64,000 nucleotides of DNA from Kitasatospora sp. NBC_01287 (GCF_026340565.1 NZ_JAPEPB010000001.1:3634501-3698500); one strand, 5' to 3'; shown: positions 43,122 to 52,410, counted from the first letter of the stretch. A program made the numbers and translations. The notes: generated from the sequence alone by a model not told the origin.

Positions 43122-46100
43122 TCAGTCGACCAGCTGGCGGCCGTCGGGCTGGGCGGAGCAGCTGCGCTTGAAGCCGCAGTTGCCGCAGCCGTCGCCGGTG
43201 GTGGGGACGAAGCGCTCGGCCAGCACCCGGCCGGCGGCGTCGGCGAGCAGGTTCTCGATCCACGGCTCGCCCTCGGGGGGCGGCTGGTGCTGCACCTTGG
43301 GCGCCTCGGGGAGCTTCTTGTCCTCGAAGCGCAGCTGGACCAGCTCGGCACCGCCCAGCTCCGGGCGGGCGTTGACCAGCTCGTCCAGCGCCCCTTCGCG
43401 CACCGCCAGCTGGTAGACCGCCAGCTGCTTGTGCTCGGGCAGCGACTTGTCGCTCGGGGCCCGCTTGCCGGTCTTGAAGTCGACCACGTACGCCCGCCCG
43501 CCCGCGTCCTGCTCGACCCGGTCCATCACGCCGCGGATCCGCACCGCCAGCTCACCGACCGGCAGGGTCAGGTCGAAGCCGTGCTCGGTGGCCAGGGTGA
43601 CGCGCCCGCGCTCCAGCACGTGCCAGTGCAGGAAGCGCTCCAGCGCGGCCCTGGCCTGGACCTTCTCCTGGGTCGACTTCCAGGGCGCGTCGAAGGCCAG
43701 CGCGTCCCAGACGGTGTCGAGCCGCTCCAGCAGCACCGCGAGGTCGGCCGGGGTGCGCCCGGAGCCGACCTCGTCGGCCAGCGCGTGCAGCACGTTGCCG
43801 AAGCCCTGGGCGCCGGAGGTGGCGCTCTGCGCGTTGACCTCCTTGGTCAGGAACCACTGCAGCGAGCAGGCGTCGAGCTGCTCCAGCCCGCTGCCGGAGA
43901 GCTGGATCGGGCGGTCCGGCTCGCGCAGCGGCACCGGGTTGCTGGTCACCTCCGCCATGCCCCACCAGCGATCCGGGTGGGCGGCGGGCACCAGCGCGGC
44001 GCCGTCCTCGCCGCGCGCGCCCGCGAGGACGGCCAGCCGCTCGGCGGCGGCGCGGCGCAGCTCCGGCGAGCGGCCCGGGTCGACGGTCACCGCGCGCAGC
44101 TCGGCCACCAGGGCGGCGACGGAGAGCGGGCGGCGCGGGCGGTGGGTGACGTCCTCGACGATGACCTCGGGCAGGCGGCGCAGCGGCTTGCCGGTGCGGG
44201 GGTCGAGCTCCTCGCGGTAGAGCTCGCGCAGGAACCGGGAGGGCTCGTCACCGTCCTCGGCCGGAGCCTTGACGGCGGTCACGATCAGCCGCTCCTTGGC
44301 CCTGGTCGCGGCCACGTAGAAGAGGCGGCGCTCCTCGGCGAGCAGCGCGCCCGGGCTGAGCGGCTCGGCCAGGCCGTCGCGGCCGATCCGGTCCGCCTCC
44401 AGCAGCGAACCGCGCCGGCGCAGGTCGGGCCAGAGCCCCTCCTGGACGCCGGCCACCACGACCACGCGCCACTCCAGCCCCTTGGACCGGTGCGCGGTCA
44501 TCAGCCGCACCGCCTCGGCGCGGGCGGTGCGCACGGTGAGGGTGTCGGCCGCGATGTCCTGGGCCTCGACCTCGGCGAGCAGGTCGAGGGCGCCGCGGTG
44601 GCCGGTGACCTGGTCCTCGGCACGGGCGGCGGTCTCGAAGAGGGCGCAGAGCGCGTCCAGGTCGCGGTCGGCGTTGCGGCCCACGGTGCCGCCGCGCAGC
44701 GCCGACCGCTCCAGGCGCTCGCGCCAGCGCGGGCTGCCGTCCCAGAGGTCCCAGAGCGCGTCCTCGGCGGTGCCGCCGCCGGCCAGCCGGTCGCGCACCT
44801 TGCGCAGCAGCATGCCCAGCTCACGCGCCCGGCGGGCGGCCGGCAGGTCGAGGGTGACCAACTGCTCGGGGTTGGCGAGCGCCTCGCGGATCAGCTCGTC
44901 CGAGGGGCGCAGCAGGGCGCCGGCCTGGTCCCGGGCGGCGTCCCGGGCGGCCTCCCTGGCCGCCGCCCGCTCCTCCTCGCGCAGCGCGCGGCCCAGGCGG
45001 CGCAGGTCGGAGCCGTCCAGCGCGCCCAGCGGGCCGGTGAGCAGGGTCTGGGCCAGCTCGACGGTGAGCGGGTCCGGCGGCGGGGGCGAGGTCTCCTCGA
45101 CAGCGTCCTCGGCCGCGGGCTTCTGCCGCACGGCCCCCTCCGCGCAGACCCGCAGCGCGAGCAGCAGCGGCACCACGGCCGGCTCCTCGCGCAGCGGCAG
45201 GTCGTCGCCGTCGACCTCCAGCGGGACGCCGGCCGCGCTCAGCGCCCGCCGCACCCCGGGGATGGCCCGCGCGCCGGCCCGGACCAGCACCGCCATCTCG
45301 CCCCACGGCACGCCGTCCTCCAGGTGCGCGCGGCGCAGCAGGTCGGCGACGCTCTCCAGCTCGGTGCCCGGGGTCGGGTAGGTGTAGACCTCGACCTTCC
45401 CGGCGGCTCCGGGCCGCCCGGGCAGCAGGGCCCGGTGCTGGGCCAGCTTCTCGGCGGGCAGTCGGCTCATCGGCATCCGCCGGGCCAGCTCGCGCGAGGC
45501 CGCCAGCAGCACCGGCGCCGAACGGCGGGCGACCCGCAGCACCCTGACCTCGGCCGGCCGCCCGTCGCGCTGCCGGAACTGCTGCGGGAAGTCCAGGATG
45601 CCGTTCACGTCGGCCCCCCGGAACGCGTAGATCGACTGGTCGGGGTCGCCCACCACCACCAGGTCGCGCCCGTCGCCCGCCAGCTGCCGCAGCAGCCGGA
45701 CCTGGGCGGGGTCGGTGTCCTGGTACTCGTCCACGAAGACCACGTCGTAGCGGGCGGCCAGGTCCTCGGCGGCCCCGCCTGCGCCACCGGCCCCGTCCGC
45801 CCCGCCGGCCCTGCCGGCCCGCTCGGCGAGCAGCACCGCGCGGTGCACCAGCTCCGCGTAGTCCAGCACCCCGCGCAGGTCCAGCACGTCCAGGTACTCG
45901 GCCAGGAAGTGCGCGGCCGCCGCCCAGTCCGGCCGCTGCACGCCGCGGGCGAACCTGGCCAGCTCGGCCTCGCCGAGGCCCAGCTCGCGGCTGCGGGCCA
46001 GCACCGCGCGCACCTCGTCGGCGAAGCCGCGGGTGGTCAGGCAGGCCCGCAGGTCCAGCGGCCAGCTGATCCCGGCTCCGCCGCCGGCCGCCGCGTCCTG

Positions 46101-46511
46101 GGCCCCGCCGGCCAGCAGCTCGCGGACCATCACGTCCTGCTCGGGCCCGGAGAGCAGCCGCAGCGGCTCGGCGAACCGCTCGGGCTCCTGGTGCGCGCGC
46201 AGCAGCGCGTAGCAGAACGAGTGGAAGGTGGTGGCCTGCGGGGCCGCCGCCAGGCGCACCGCCAGGCGGTCCCGCAGCTCCATCGCGGCCTTGCGGCTGA
46301 AGGTCAGCACCAGGATCCGCTCGGGATCGGTGCCCCGCTCGACCCGCCGGGCCACCGCCTCGACCAGCGTGGTGGTCTTGCCGGTGCCGGGCCCCGCGAG
46401 CACCAGCAGCGGCCCGCCGGCGTGCTCGGCCACCGCGCGCTGGTACTCGTCCAGCACGGGCGGCTCGGGCGTCGCGAGCGGGCTGCGCACCAATCGGTAG
46501 GGGGAGGCCAC
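43122..46511 (-). CDS. adnA: AdnA-like helicase-nuclease subunit with Fe-S cluster cysteines
   Basis: A 1129-residue partner of AdnB. N-terminal motor with Walker A LAGPGTGKTTT near residue 35, DEYQDTDPAQ and VGDPDQSIYAFRGA. A C-terminal RecB nuclease core YVVDFKTGKRAP is near residue 1010, followed by CGNCGFKRSCS, which with the earlier Cys in DACSLQWFL gives the AddB/AdnA-type Fe-S site. GTG at 46511 (VASPYRLVRSP) has AGGA 5 bases upstream and is preferred to a TTG at 46532. Gene order adnA-adnB is as in mycobacteria. A TetR-operator-like palindrome lies 64 bases upstream. Confidence 0.9.
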   Translation of the reverse strand: MASPYRLVRSPLATPEPPVLDEYQRAVAEHAGGPLLVLAGPGTGKTTTLVEAVARRVERGTDPERILVLTFSRKAAMELRDRLAVRLAAAPQATTFHSFCYALLRAHQEPERFAEPLRLLSGPEQDVMVRELLAGGAQDAAAGGGAGISWPLDLRACLTTRGFADEVRAVLARSRELGLGEAELARFARGVQRPDWAAAAHFLAEYLDVLDLRGVLDYAELVHRAVLLAERAGRAGGADGAGGAGGAAEDLAARYDVVFVDEYQDTDPAQVRLLRQLAGDGRDLVVVGDPDQSIYAFRGADVNGILDFPQQFRQRDGRPAEVRVLRVARRSAPVLLAASRELARRMPMSRLPAEKLAQHRALLPGRPGAAGKVEVYTYPTPGTELESVADLLRRAHLEDGVPWGEMAVLVRAGARAIPGVRRALSAAGVPLEVDGDDLPLREEPAVVPLLLALRVCAEGAVRQKPAAEDAVEETSPPPPDPLTVELAQTLLTGPLGALDGSDLRRLGRALREEERAAAREAARDAARDQAGALLRPSDELIREALANPEQLVTLDLPAARRARELGMLLRKVRDRLAGGGTAEDALWDLWDGSPRWRERLERSALRGGTVGRNADRDLDALCALFETAARAEDQVTGHRGALDLLAEVEAQDIAADTLTVRTARAEAVRLMTAHRSKGLEWRVVVVAGVQEGLWPDLRRRGSLLEADRIGRDGLAEPLSPGALLAEERRLFYVAATRAKERLIVTAVKAPAEDGDEPSRFLRELYREELDPRTGKPLRRLPEVIVEDVTHRPRRPLSVAALVAELRAVTVDPGRSPELRRAAAERLAVLAGARGEDGAALVPAAHPDRWWGMAEVTSNPVPLREPDRPIQLSGSGLEQLDACSLQWFLTKEVNAQSATSGAQGFGNVLHALADEVGSGRTPADLAVLLERLDTVWDALAFDAPWKSTQEKVQARAALERFLHWHVLERGRVTLATEHGFDLTLPVGELAVRIRGVMDRVEQDAGGRAYVVDFKTGKRAPSDKSLPEHKQLAVYQLAVREGALDELVNARPELGGAELVQLRFEDKKLPEAPKVQHQPPPEGEPWIENLLADAAGRVLAERFVPTTGDGCGNCGFKRSCSAQPDGRQLVD

Positions 46512-46574
46512 GGGAGTCCTGCGGATCGGCAACGGGTCCTCGGCGGATCCGGCGCGGATCGCGAGCGAGTCTTG

Positions 46575-46593
46575 GACCGACCGGCGGTCGGTC
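46575..46593. promoter_or_regulatory. TetR-operator-like palindrome upstream of adnA
   Basis: GACCGACCG and CGGTCGGTC, perfect 9-bp arms around one base, flanked by near-symmetric TTG/TTA. Such sequences are typical TetR-family operators in actinomycetes. It sits 64 bases before the adnA start. A terminator role is less likely because no gene ends at it: the ATL gene ends at 46713 and is transcribed towards it, 120 bases away. Confidence 0.45.
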
Positions 46594-46712
46594 TTAGAGC
46601 CTAACCGAGCGGCTCCGGGAGCTTGCCGGATCCACCGGCGCGCGTGGCACCGGGTGCGCCCGCGGACGCCCCGCCGGGCCCCTCGAAGAGGCAGGATGCT
46701 GGTGTGCCCGCG

Positions 46713-47087
46713 CTACTGCCCGTCCCAGCGGGCCTGCCGCAGGTCGATCCGCGGCAGGTCCTCGGCCGCCTGCGAGCCCGGGGCCGGACCACGGCCCGCG
46801 GTGCTGCGCAGCGGCGTCCCCTCCTGCCGGTAGGCGGCCAGCGCCCGCTGCTCGTGGCCGGGCAGCAGCGCGCCGTCCGCCCTGATCACCCGCCACCAGG
46901 CGACGGTGCCGCCGTAGAGCGCCAGCACCCGGCCGACCTGGCGCGGGCCGCCCTGGCCGAGGTACTCGGCGACGTCCCCGTACGTCATCACCCGCCCCGG
47001 CGGGATACGGTCGATCAGTTCGAGCACCAGCTCGGCGAACGGGGGCAGCTGGGCAGCGGGGCGCGGCCCCGCGCTGTTGTCCGTCAT
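46713..47087 (-). CDS. Alkyltransferase-like (ATL) DNA-binding protein
   Basis: A 124-residue protein with the MGMT DNA-binding fold but without the alkyl-acceptor Cys: RIPPGRVMTYGDVAEYLGQGG, PRQVGRVLALYGGTVAWWRVIRADG, LLPGHEQRAL. In MGMT the PCHR acceptor would stand where WWRV is found, so it marks alkylated guanine for nucleotide excision repair rather than repairing it. ATG at 47087 (MTDNSAGP). Its place beside adnAB and near uvrD2 suits DNA repair. Confidence 0.88.
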   Translation of the reverse strand: MTDNSAGPRPAAQLPPFAELVLELIDRIPPGRVMTYGDVAEYLGQGGPRQVGRVLALYGGTVAWWRVIRADGALLPGHEQRALAAYRQEGTPLRSTAGRGPAPGSQAAEDLPRIDLRQARWDGQ

Positions 47088-47229
47088 TCGGGCATTCTTG
47101 CCCATCCGGACCAGTCACGGAGCCCCCACGGGGTATTCGCCGCGCCCGGTCCGGCCCCTGTCCGGTGGCGGGACGCACGGCATGCCACCATCTTCGGGGC
47201 GGTGAGTGGTGATACGAGGACAAGACCAG

Positions 47230-49881
47230 ATGACCGGGACGGTTGACGTGGACGTGGACGAGGGCGCTGGCGAGACCGCCCCCGCGCACCCCCTCGCCGA
47301 AGAGCCCAAGGTCTCGCTGGTGAAGCGGACGCCACCGCGCCGGGCGCCCGTGCCCGTGACCGGCCCCGTGACCGGCCCCGTGCCGGCGCTCCTGCCGGTC
47401 GAGGACGAGGACGGCGACCGCCTCGCGGTCGACGAGCCGCTGCTCGCCGCCCGCACGCACCGGCCCTCCGACCTGATCCGCTTCGTGACCGGCCTGCTCG
47501 GCGTCATCGCGGTCTTCGTGCTCGCGAGCATCGCGACCGAGACCACCAGCGGCATCGGCCAGGACATCCACAGCAACGTGAAGGACGTCGCGCCCTGGCT
47601 GATCACCGTCCTGGGGCTGGTCTCCACGGTCGCGGTGCTGGCCGTTCCGCTGGCCTTCGCGGTCGAGCGGCTGATCAAACGCGACGGCCTGCGGGTCGCC
47701 GACGGCGTGCTCGCCTCGGTGCTCGCCTACGGCGTGACGCTGGCGATCGACTGGTGGGTGGCCGAGGCCGCCTCGCAGAGCATCCGCGGCGCGCTGACCC
47801 AGATCCCGGTCACCGGCGGCCCGATCACCGAACCGGTGCACGGCTACCTGGCACCGGTGATCGCCTACATGACGGCGGTCGGCATGGTGAGCCGGCCGCG
47901 CTGGCGCCTGGCGCTCTGGTCCGTGGTGCTGCTCAGCGGCGCCACCGAGCTGATCAGCAGCGACACCACCCCGCTCTCGCTGCTGCTGACCGTGCTGATC
48001 GGCTGGTCGGTGGCGTGCGGCACGCTCTACGCGATCGGCTCGCCCAACATCCGGCCCACCGGGCAGCACCTGATGCTCGGCCTGCGCCGGCTCGGTTTCA
48101 CGCCGAAGAACGCGCACCGGGCGCCGGACGCCCCCGGCGGCACCCGGCGCTACTTCGTCAACCAGCAGGACAGCAGGGACCTGGACGTCCACATCATCGA
48201 CCGGGAGCAGCAGGCCTCCGGCTTCTTCTACCGGGTCTGGCGCCGGGCCCGGCTGCGCTCGGTGGCGGTGCGGCGCAGCCCGCAGTCGCTGCGCCAGGCG
48301 CTGGAGCAGGAGGCGCTGATCGCCTACGCGGCCGCGGCGGCCGGGGCCCGGGCACCGCAGCTGGTGGCCACCTCCGAGCTGGGGCCGGACGCCGCGGTGC
48401 TGGTCTACCAGAAGGTCGAGGGGCGGACCCTCGACGAGTTGGCGGACGACGAGATCACCGACGAGGTGATGGCCTCGTGCTGGGAGTCGGTCGGTGCCCT
48501 GCACCAGCGCCGGATCGCGCACCGCCGGCTGACCGGTGAGTCGCTGCTGGTGGTGGACGAGAAGGTCGGCGTGCTGGTCAACCTCTCCGGCGGCGACATC
48601 GCGGCCGGCGACCTGACGCTGCGGATCGACGTGGCCCAGTTGCTGACCACCTTCGCGCTGCGGATCGGCCCCGAACGCTCGGTGGCCACCGCCAACCGGG
48701 TGCTCGGCGCGGAGCGGGTGGCGGCCGCGCTGCCGCTGCTGCAGCCGGTCGGGATGAGCCGGCAGACCCGCGCCGACCTCGCCAAGCAGGGCAAGGAGCG
48801 CAAGGCCGAGGCGCAGGCACTCGCGCTGGAGCAGGTGGCGGCGGGCGAGAAGAGCCGGGAGGAGGCCGAGGAGGACATCGCGGCCGCCGGCGAGGACCTG
48901 CTCAGCCGGATCCGCGGCCAGATCCTGGAGATCGCTCCGGAGGCCCCGCTGGCCCCGGCCAAGCTGGAGCGGCTCAAGCCGAAGACGCTGATCACCGTGA
49001 TCGCGCTGGCCTTCGCCGCCTACCTGGCGATGACCACCATCCAGCCGGGCCAGCTGAAGCTCTCGCACATGAACTGGGCCTGGGCGGCCGCCGCGCTGGC
49101 CTTCTCGGCGATCAGCTACGTGGCCGCCGCGATGAGCCTGACCGGGTTCGTGCCGGAGCGGCTGCCGTTCCGACGGACCATCGCGGCACAGCTGGCCGGC
49201 TCCTTCGTCAAGCTGGTGGCCCCGGCGGCGATCGGCGGCATCGCGCTGAACACCCGCTACCTGCAGAAGCAGGGTGTGCGGCCCGGCCAGGCGGTGGCCA
49301 GTGTGGGCGCCTCGCAGCTGGCCGGTCTCGGCGGGCACCTGACCCTGCTGTTCTGCTTCGGCCTGATCACCGGTAGCCAGGGCGACGGCAACGTGGGCAG
49401 TGAGCGCGCGGTGATCATCGGGGTGCTGACCGCGGCCGTGCTCGCGCTGGTGATCGCGGCGGTCGGACCGATGCGGCGGTTCGTGGTGACCCGGGTCCGC
49501 TCGCTCTTCTTCGGCGTGGTGCCGCGGATGCTCGATCTGATGCAGACGCCCAGCAAGCTGGTCACCGGCTTCGGCGGCATCGTGCTGCTGACCCTGGCCT
49601 TCACCGCCTGCCTGGACGCGTCGGTGCGGGCCTTCGGCGGCTCGATGAGCTTCGCGACGGTCGCGGTGATCTTCCTGACCGCCAACGCGGCGGGATCCGC
49701 CGTGCCGACCCCCGGCGGCATCGGCGCGATCGAGGGCGCCCTGATCGTCACGATGAGCCTGGCGATGCCGGCCGCCACCGCGACCTCGGCGGTCTTCCTG
49801 TTCCGCGCGCTGACCTTCTGGCTGCCGGTGCTGCCGGGCTGGATCTCCTACAGCTACCTCCAGCGCAAGGGCGCGCTGTGA
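47230..49881 (+). CDS. LPG-synthase-like membrane protein fused to a pseudokinase domain
   Basis: An 883-residue protein. Early membrane helices (LIRFVTGLLGVIAVFVLASIA onward) precede a soluble kinase-like domain at about 300-500 (VLVYQKVEGRTLDELADDEI, AHRRLTGESLLVVDEKVGVLVNLSG). A C-terminal UPF0104/LPG_synthase_TM domain has about 8 helices (TLITVIALAFAAYLAMTTI, TPGGIGAIEGALIVTMSLAMPA). In the kinase part the HxD and DFG motifs read HRRL and NLSGGD, so phosphotransfer is doubtful. ATG at 47230 has GAGGA 9 bases upstream. The lysyl-transfer domain of MprF is absent, so a flippase or lipid-sensing role is more likely than lysyl-PG synthesis. Confidence 0.85.
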   Translation: MTGTVDVDVDEGAGETAPAHPLAEEPKVSLVKRTPPRRAPVPVTGPVTGPVPALLPVEDEDGDRLAVDEPLLAARTHRPSDLIRFVTGLLGVIAVFVLASIATETTSGIGQDIHSNVKDVAPWLITVLGLVSTVAVLAVPLAFAVERLIKRDGLRVADGVLASVLAYGVTLAIDWWVAEAASQSIRGALTQIPVTGGPITEPVHGYLAPVIAYMTAVGMVSRPRWRLALWSVVLLSGATELISSDTTPLSLLLTVLIGWSVACGTLYAIGSPNIRPTGQHLMLGLRRLGFTPKNAHRAPDAPGGTRRYFVNQQDSRDLDVHIIDREQQASGFFYRVWRRARLRSVAVRRSPQSLRQALEQEALIAYAAAAAGARAPQLVATSELGPDAAVLVYQKVEGRTLDELADDEITDEVMASCWESVGALHQRRIAHRRLTGESLLVVDEKVGVLVNLSGGDIAAGDLTLRIDVAQLLTTFALRIGPERSVATANRVLGAERVAAALPLLQPVGMSRQTRADLAKQGKERKAEAQALALEQVAAGEKSREEAEEDIAAAGEDLLSRIRGQILEIAPEAPLAPAKLERLKPKTLITVIALAFAAYLAMTTIQPGQLKLSHMNWAWAAAALAFSAISYVAAAMSLTGFVPERLPFRRTIAAQLAGSFVKLVAPAAIGGIALNTRYLQKQGVRPGQAVASVGASQLAGLGGHLTLLFCFGLITGSQGDGNVGSERAVIIGVLTAAVLALVIAAVGPMRRFVVTRVRSLFFGVVPRMLDLMQTPSKLVTGFGGIVLLTLAFTACLDASVRAFGGSMSFATVAVIFLTANAAGSAVPTPGGIGAIEGALIVTMSLAMPAATATSAVFLFRALTFWLPVLPGWISYSYLQRKGAL

Positions 49882-49888
49882 CGGGCGA

Positions 49889-49920
49889 AGGCGGCCGGTC
49901 CCCGCGGGGACCGGCCGCCT
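49889..49920. terminator. Bidirectional terminator between convergent genes
   Basis: A perfect 15-bp stem (49889-49903 with 49906-49920), 8 bases past the upstream stop codon. Confidence 0.88.
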
Positions 49921-49948
49921 CAGAGCTTCCCGTGGCAGTGGAGCGCGA

Positions 49949-51127
49949 TCAGTAGACCGGCTTCTCGGGCTCGATCTGGTTGACCCAGCCGACCACGCCG
50001 CCGCCCAGGTGGACGGAGTTGGCGAAGCCCGCCGCCTTGAGCACGGCCAGCACCTCGGCCGAGCGGACACCGGTCTTGCAGTGCAGCACGATCTTCTTGT
50101 CCTGCGGCAGCTTCTCCAGCGCGTTGCCCATCAGGAACTCGTTCTTGGGGATCAGCACCGCGCCGGGGATGCTGACGATCTCGTACTCACCGGGCTCGCG
50201 GACATCGATCAGCAGGATGTCCTCGTTGTTGTCCTGCATCTCCTTGAGCTGCTTGGACGTGATGGTCGAGCCGAGCGCGGCCTCCTGGGCCTCCTCCGAG
50301 ATGACCCCGCAGAACGCCTCGTAGTCGATCAGCTCGGTGACCGTCGGGTTCTCGCCGCAGACCGCGCAGTCGGGGTCCTTGCGCACCTTGACCTGGCGGT
50401 AGTTCATCTCCAGGGCGTCGTAGATCATCAGCCGGCCCACCAGGGGCTCGCCGATGCCGGCCAGCAGCTTGATCGCCTCGGTGACCTGGATCGAGCCGAT
50501 CGAGGCGCAGAGCACCCCGAGCACGCCGCCCTCGGCGCAGGAGGGGACCATGCCCGGCGGCGGGGCCTCCGGGTAGAGGCAGCGGTAGCAGGGGCCGTGC
50601 TCGGCCCAGAAGACGCTGGCCTGGCCGTCGAAGCGGTAGATCGAACCCCAGACGTACGGCTTGCCGAGCAGGACCGCGGCGTCGTTCACCAGGTAGCGGG
50701 TGGCGAAGTTGTCGGTGCCGTCGACGATCAGGTCGTAGCCGGAGAAGATCTCCATCACGTTGTCGTTGTCGAGGCGCTCGTCGTGCAGGATCACGTTGAC
50801 GTAGGGGTTGATCTCCTGGACCGAGTCCCGCGCGGACTCGCCCTTGGAGCGGCCGATGTCGGACTGGCCGTGGATGATCTGGCGCTGCAGGTTGGACTCG
50901 TCGACGGTGTCGAACTCGACGATGCCGAGCGTGCCCACACCGGCCGCGGCCAGGTACATCAGCGCCGGGGAACCGAGGCCACCGGCACCCACGCAGAGCA
51001 CCTTGGCGTTCTTCAACCGCTTCTGCCCGGCCATCCCGACGTCCGGGATGATCAGGTGGCGGGAGTACCGGCGGACCTCGTCTACGGTGAGCTCGGCGGC
51101 CGGCTCGACCAGGGGTGGCAGCGACAC
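49949..51127 (-). CDS. moeZ: Adenylyltransferase/sulfurtransferase MoeZ
   Basis: A 392-residue fusion of an E1-like adenylyltransferase and a rhodanese. It activates and sulfurates C-terminal Gly-Gly sulfur carriers (MoaD, CysO, ThiS) for molybdopterin, cysteine and natural-product sulfur. E1 motifs: GAGGLGSPALMYLAAAGV, SNLQRQIIHG with catalytic Arg, zinc Cys in CYRCLYPEAPPPGMVPSCAEGG and CAVC. Rhodanese: IDVREPGEYEI and the active Cys in VLHCKTGVRSAE. GTG at 51127 (VSLPPLVEPAAEL) has GGAG 5 bases upstream and fits homologues. It probably works with MoaE at 15 kb. Confidence 0.95.
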   Translation of the reverse strand: MSLPPLVEPAAELTVDEVRRYSRHLIIPDVGMAGQKRLKNAKVLCVGAGGLGSPALMYLAAAGVGTLGIVEFDTVDESNLQRQIIHGQSDIGRSKGESARDSVQEINPYVNVILHDERLDNDNVMEIFSGYDLIVDGTDNFATRYLVNDAAVLLGKPYVWGSIYRFDGQASVFWAEHGPCYRCLYPEAPPPGMVPSCAEGGVLGVLCASIGSIQVTEAIKLLAGIGEPLVGRLMIYDALEMNYRQVKVRKDPDCAVCGENPTVTELIDYEAFCGVISEEAQEAALGSTITSKQLKEMQDNNEDILLIDVREPGEYEIVSIPGAVLIPKNEFLMGNALEKLPQDKKIVLHCKTGVRSAEVLAVLKAAGFANSVHLGGGVVGWVNQIEPEKPVY

Positions 51128-51281
51128 GGGGACTCCGATGGTCGTCAATACGGTGGTTCCTTCGACCAACAGTGTCACGCCGGTGCGCTATTCCGAGACA
51201 GCGGGTCCGATGGGTGAGACAACCTCCACCGGATGCTGGGAATGTGCCCGCCGCCGCCCCCGGCCTGCCCTGGCGTGCCCC

Positions 51282-51446
51282 AGGCCGTGTCTGACAATTC
51301 GCTTCGGACAGGCCCGCGGCGTTGGGCGCCCGGCTGGGCGTGCCGCCGAGTCGCCCTCGTACTGGGTCGTACTTGGGTGGCTCGGCGGTGCGTCCAGCCG
51401 GGATGCCCGGCGTCGCGGGCCCGGCGGGAATTGTCAGACACGGCCT
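51282..51446. mobile_element. 165-bp palindromic MITE-like element
   Basis: The terminal 19 bp AGGCCGTGTCTGACAATTC (51282-51300) is perfectly inverted at 51428-51446. The interior halves are also imperfect inverse copies of each other (GGCCCGCG, CCCGGCTGG, GCCGCCGAG and GTACTGGGTCGTAC recur), so the whole can fold into one long hairpin. It encodes nothing convincing. No clear target-site duplication is seen. It occupies most of the 317-base gap between moeZ and an epimerase gene, and its right end forms part of the epimerase stop codon. The remaining 51128-51281 shows no gene. Confidence 0.7.
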
Positions 51447-52410
51447 AGACCCGGCAGGCGGTCTCCAGCCAGACGTCGCCCAGCGACTCCTCCAGCGGGA
51501 TCAGCGCCCGCCAGCCGAGCCGCTCGCGCGCGGTGCGGACGTCGGCCTGGCGCCAGGGCACCGGTTCGGCCACCGGACGCGCCTCCAGGGCGGCGGGGCC
51601 CGCGCTGCCGGAGAGCACCAGCGGCTCCGCGGCCGCCTGGGCCGGCAGCGCCACCGTGCGGATCTCCTCGCTCAGCACACCCTCGAAGCCGGCGGCGCGC
51701 ACCAGCAGCTCCGCCGCCTCCCGGGCCCGCACCGCGTGCCCGCTGCCGATGTTGACCACCCCGGTCGCCGCCGAGACCGCCGCCGCCAGCACCGCGTGGG
51801 CCACGTCCCGGACGTCGACGAAATCCCGGAACGGGGAGAGGTCCGGCATCCGCACCTGGGCCTCCTGCTGCTCCAGTGCCCGGCGCAGGCCCTCGGCGAG
51901 CCGGCCGAAGAGCGAGGCGGCCGGGGTGCCGGGGCCGACCACGTCGAAAACCCGCAGCACCGCGGCGTCCAGCCCGGAGGAGAGCACCAGCTCGGTCCCG
52001 GCCAGCTTGGAGACCCCGTACGGGCCGACCGGGCGCGGCTCGGCGCTCTCCGCGATCGGCGCGCCGACCGGGACCGAGCCGTACTCGGCGGCCGAGCCGA
52101 TGTGCACCAGGCGGGCGGGCTCCCGGCTGCGCCGGATCGCCTCGCAGACCGTCGCCACCGCGAGGGCGTTGGCCCGCACCAGGGCGCGCGAGGTGCCGTA
52201 GGTGGCCCCGGCGCAGTTCACCACCACCTGCGGCGCCACCGCGTCCAGGAACCGGGCCAACGCCCCCGGGCTCCCGGCCGCCAGGTCGAACCGGATGTCG
52301 GCCGAATCCCGCCGGCCGAGCACCGTGACCTGCAGCTCTCGATCCATCAGCAGCCGTTCGGCCACCCGGCGGCCGATGTAGCCCCCGGCGCCCAGCAGCA
52401 ACACCCTCAT
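51445..52410 (-). CDS. NAD-dependent epimerase/dehydratase
   Basis: A 321-residue extended SDR sugar-nucleotide-type enzyme. Rossmann motif GAGGYIG at the N-terminus, FDLAAGSP, VVVNCAGATYGTSRAL, active-site Ser/Tyr region HIGSAAEYGSVPVG with a proper YxxxK in GPYGVSKLAGTELV, and FRDFVDVRDVAHA. ATG at 52410 has AGGAG 6 bases upstream. It is the third gene after a glycosyltransferase and a membrane protein, so a role in making a secreted sugar polymer or glycolipid is inferred. The last codons are followed by TAG whose last two bases come from the palindromic element, so the C-terminus may be trimmed compared with the ancestor. Confidence 0.88.
   Translation of the reverse strand: MRVLLLGAGGYIGRRVAERLLMDRELQVTVLGRRDSADIRFDLAAGSPGALARFLDAVAPQVVVNCAGATYGTSRALVRANALAVATVCEAIRRSREPARLVHIGSAAEYGSVPVGAPIAESAEPRPVGPYGVSKLAGTELVLSSGLDAAVLRVFDVVGPGTPAASLFGRLAEGLRRALEQQEAQVRMPDLSPFRDFVDVRDVAHAVLAAAVSAATGVVNIGSGHAVRAREAAELLVRAAGFEGVLSEEIRTVALPAQAAAEPLVLSGSAGPAALEARPVAEPVPWRQADVRTARERLGWRALIPLEESLGDVWLETACRV

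Noticed and set aside
39710..46511. A defence island built on the two helicase-nucleases
   Set aside because: Order, domain layout and Fe-S cysteines match the housekeeping AdnAB end-resection complex, and neighbours are conserved core genes.
51175..51441. An 88-codon minus-strand frame in the moeZ-epimerase gap
   Set aside because: It consists of the palindromic element read through plus upstream sequence, with no ribosome site or conserved features.
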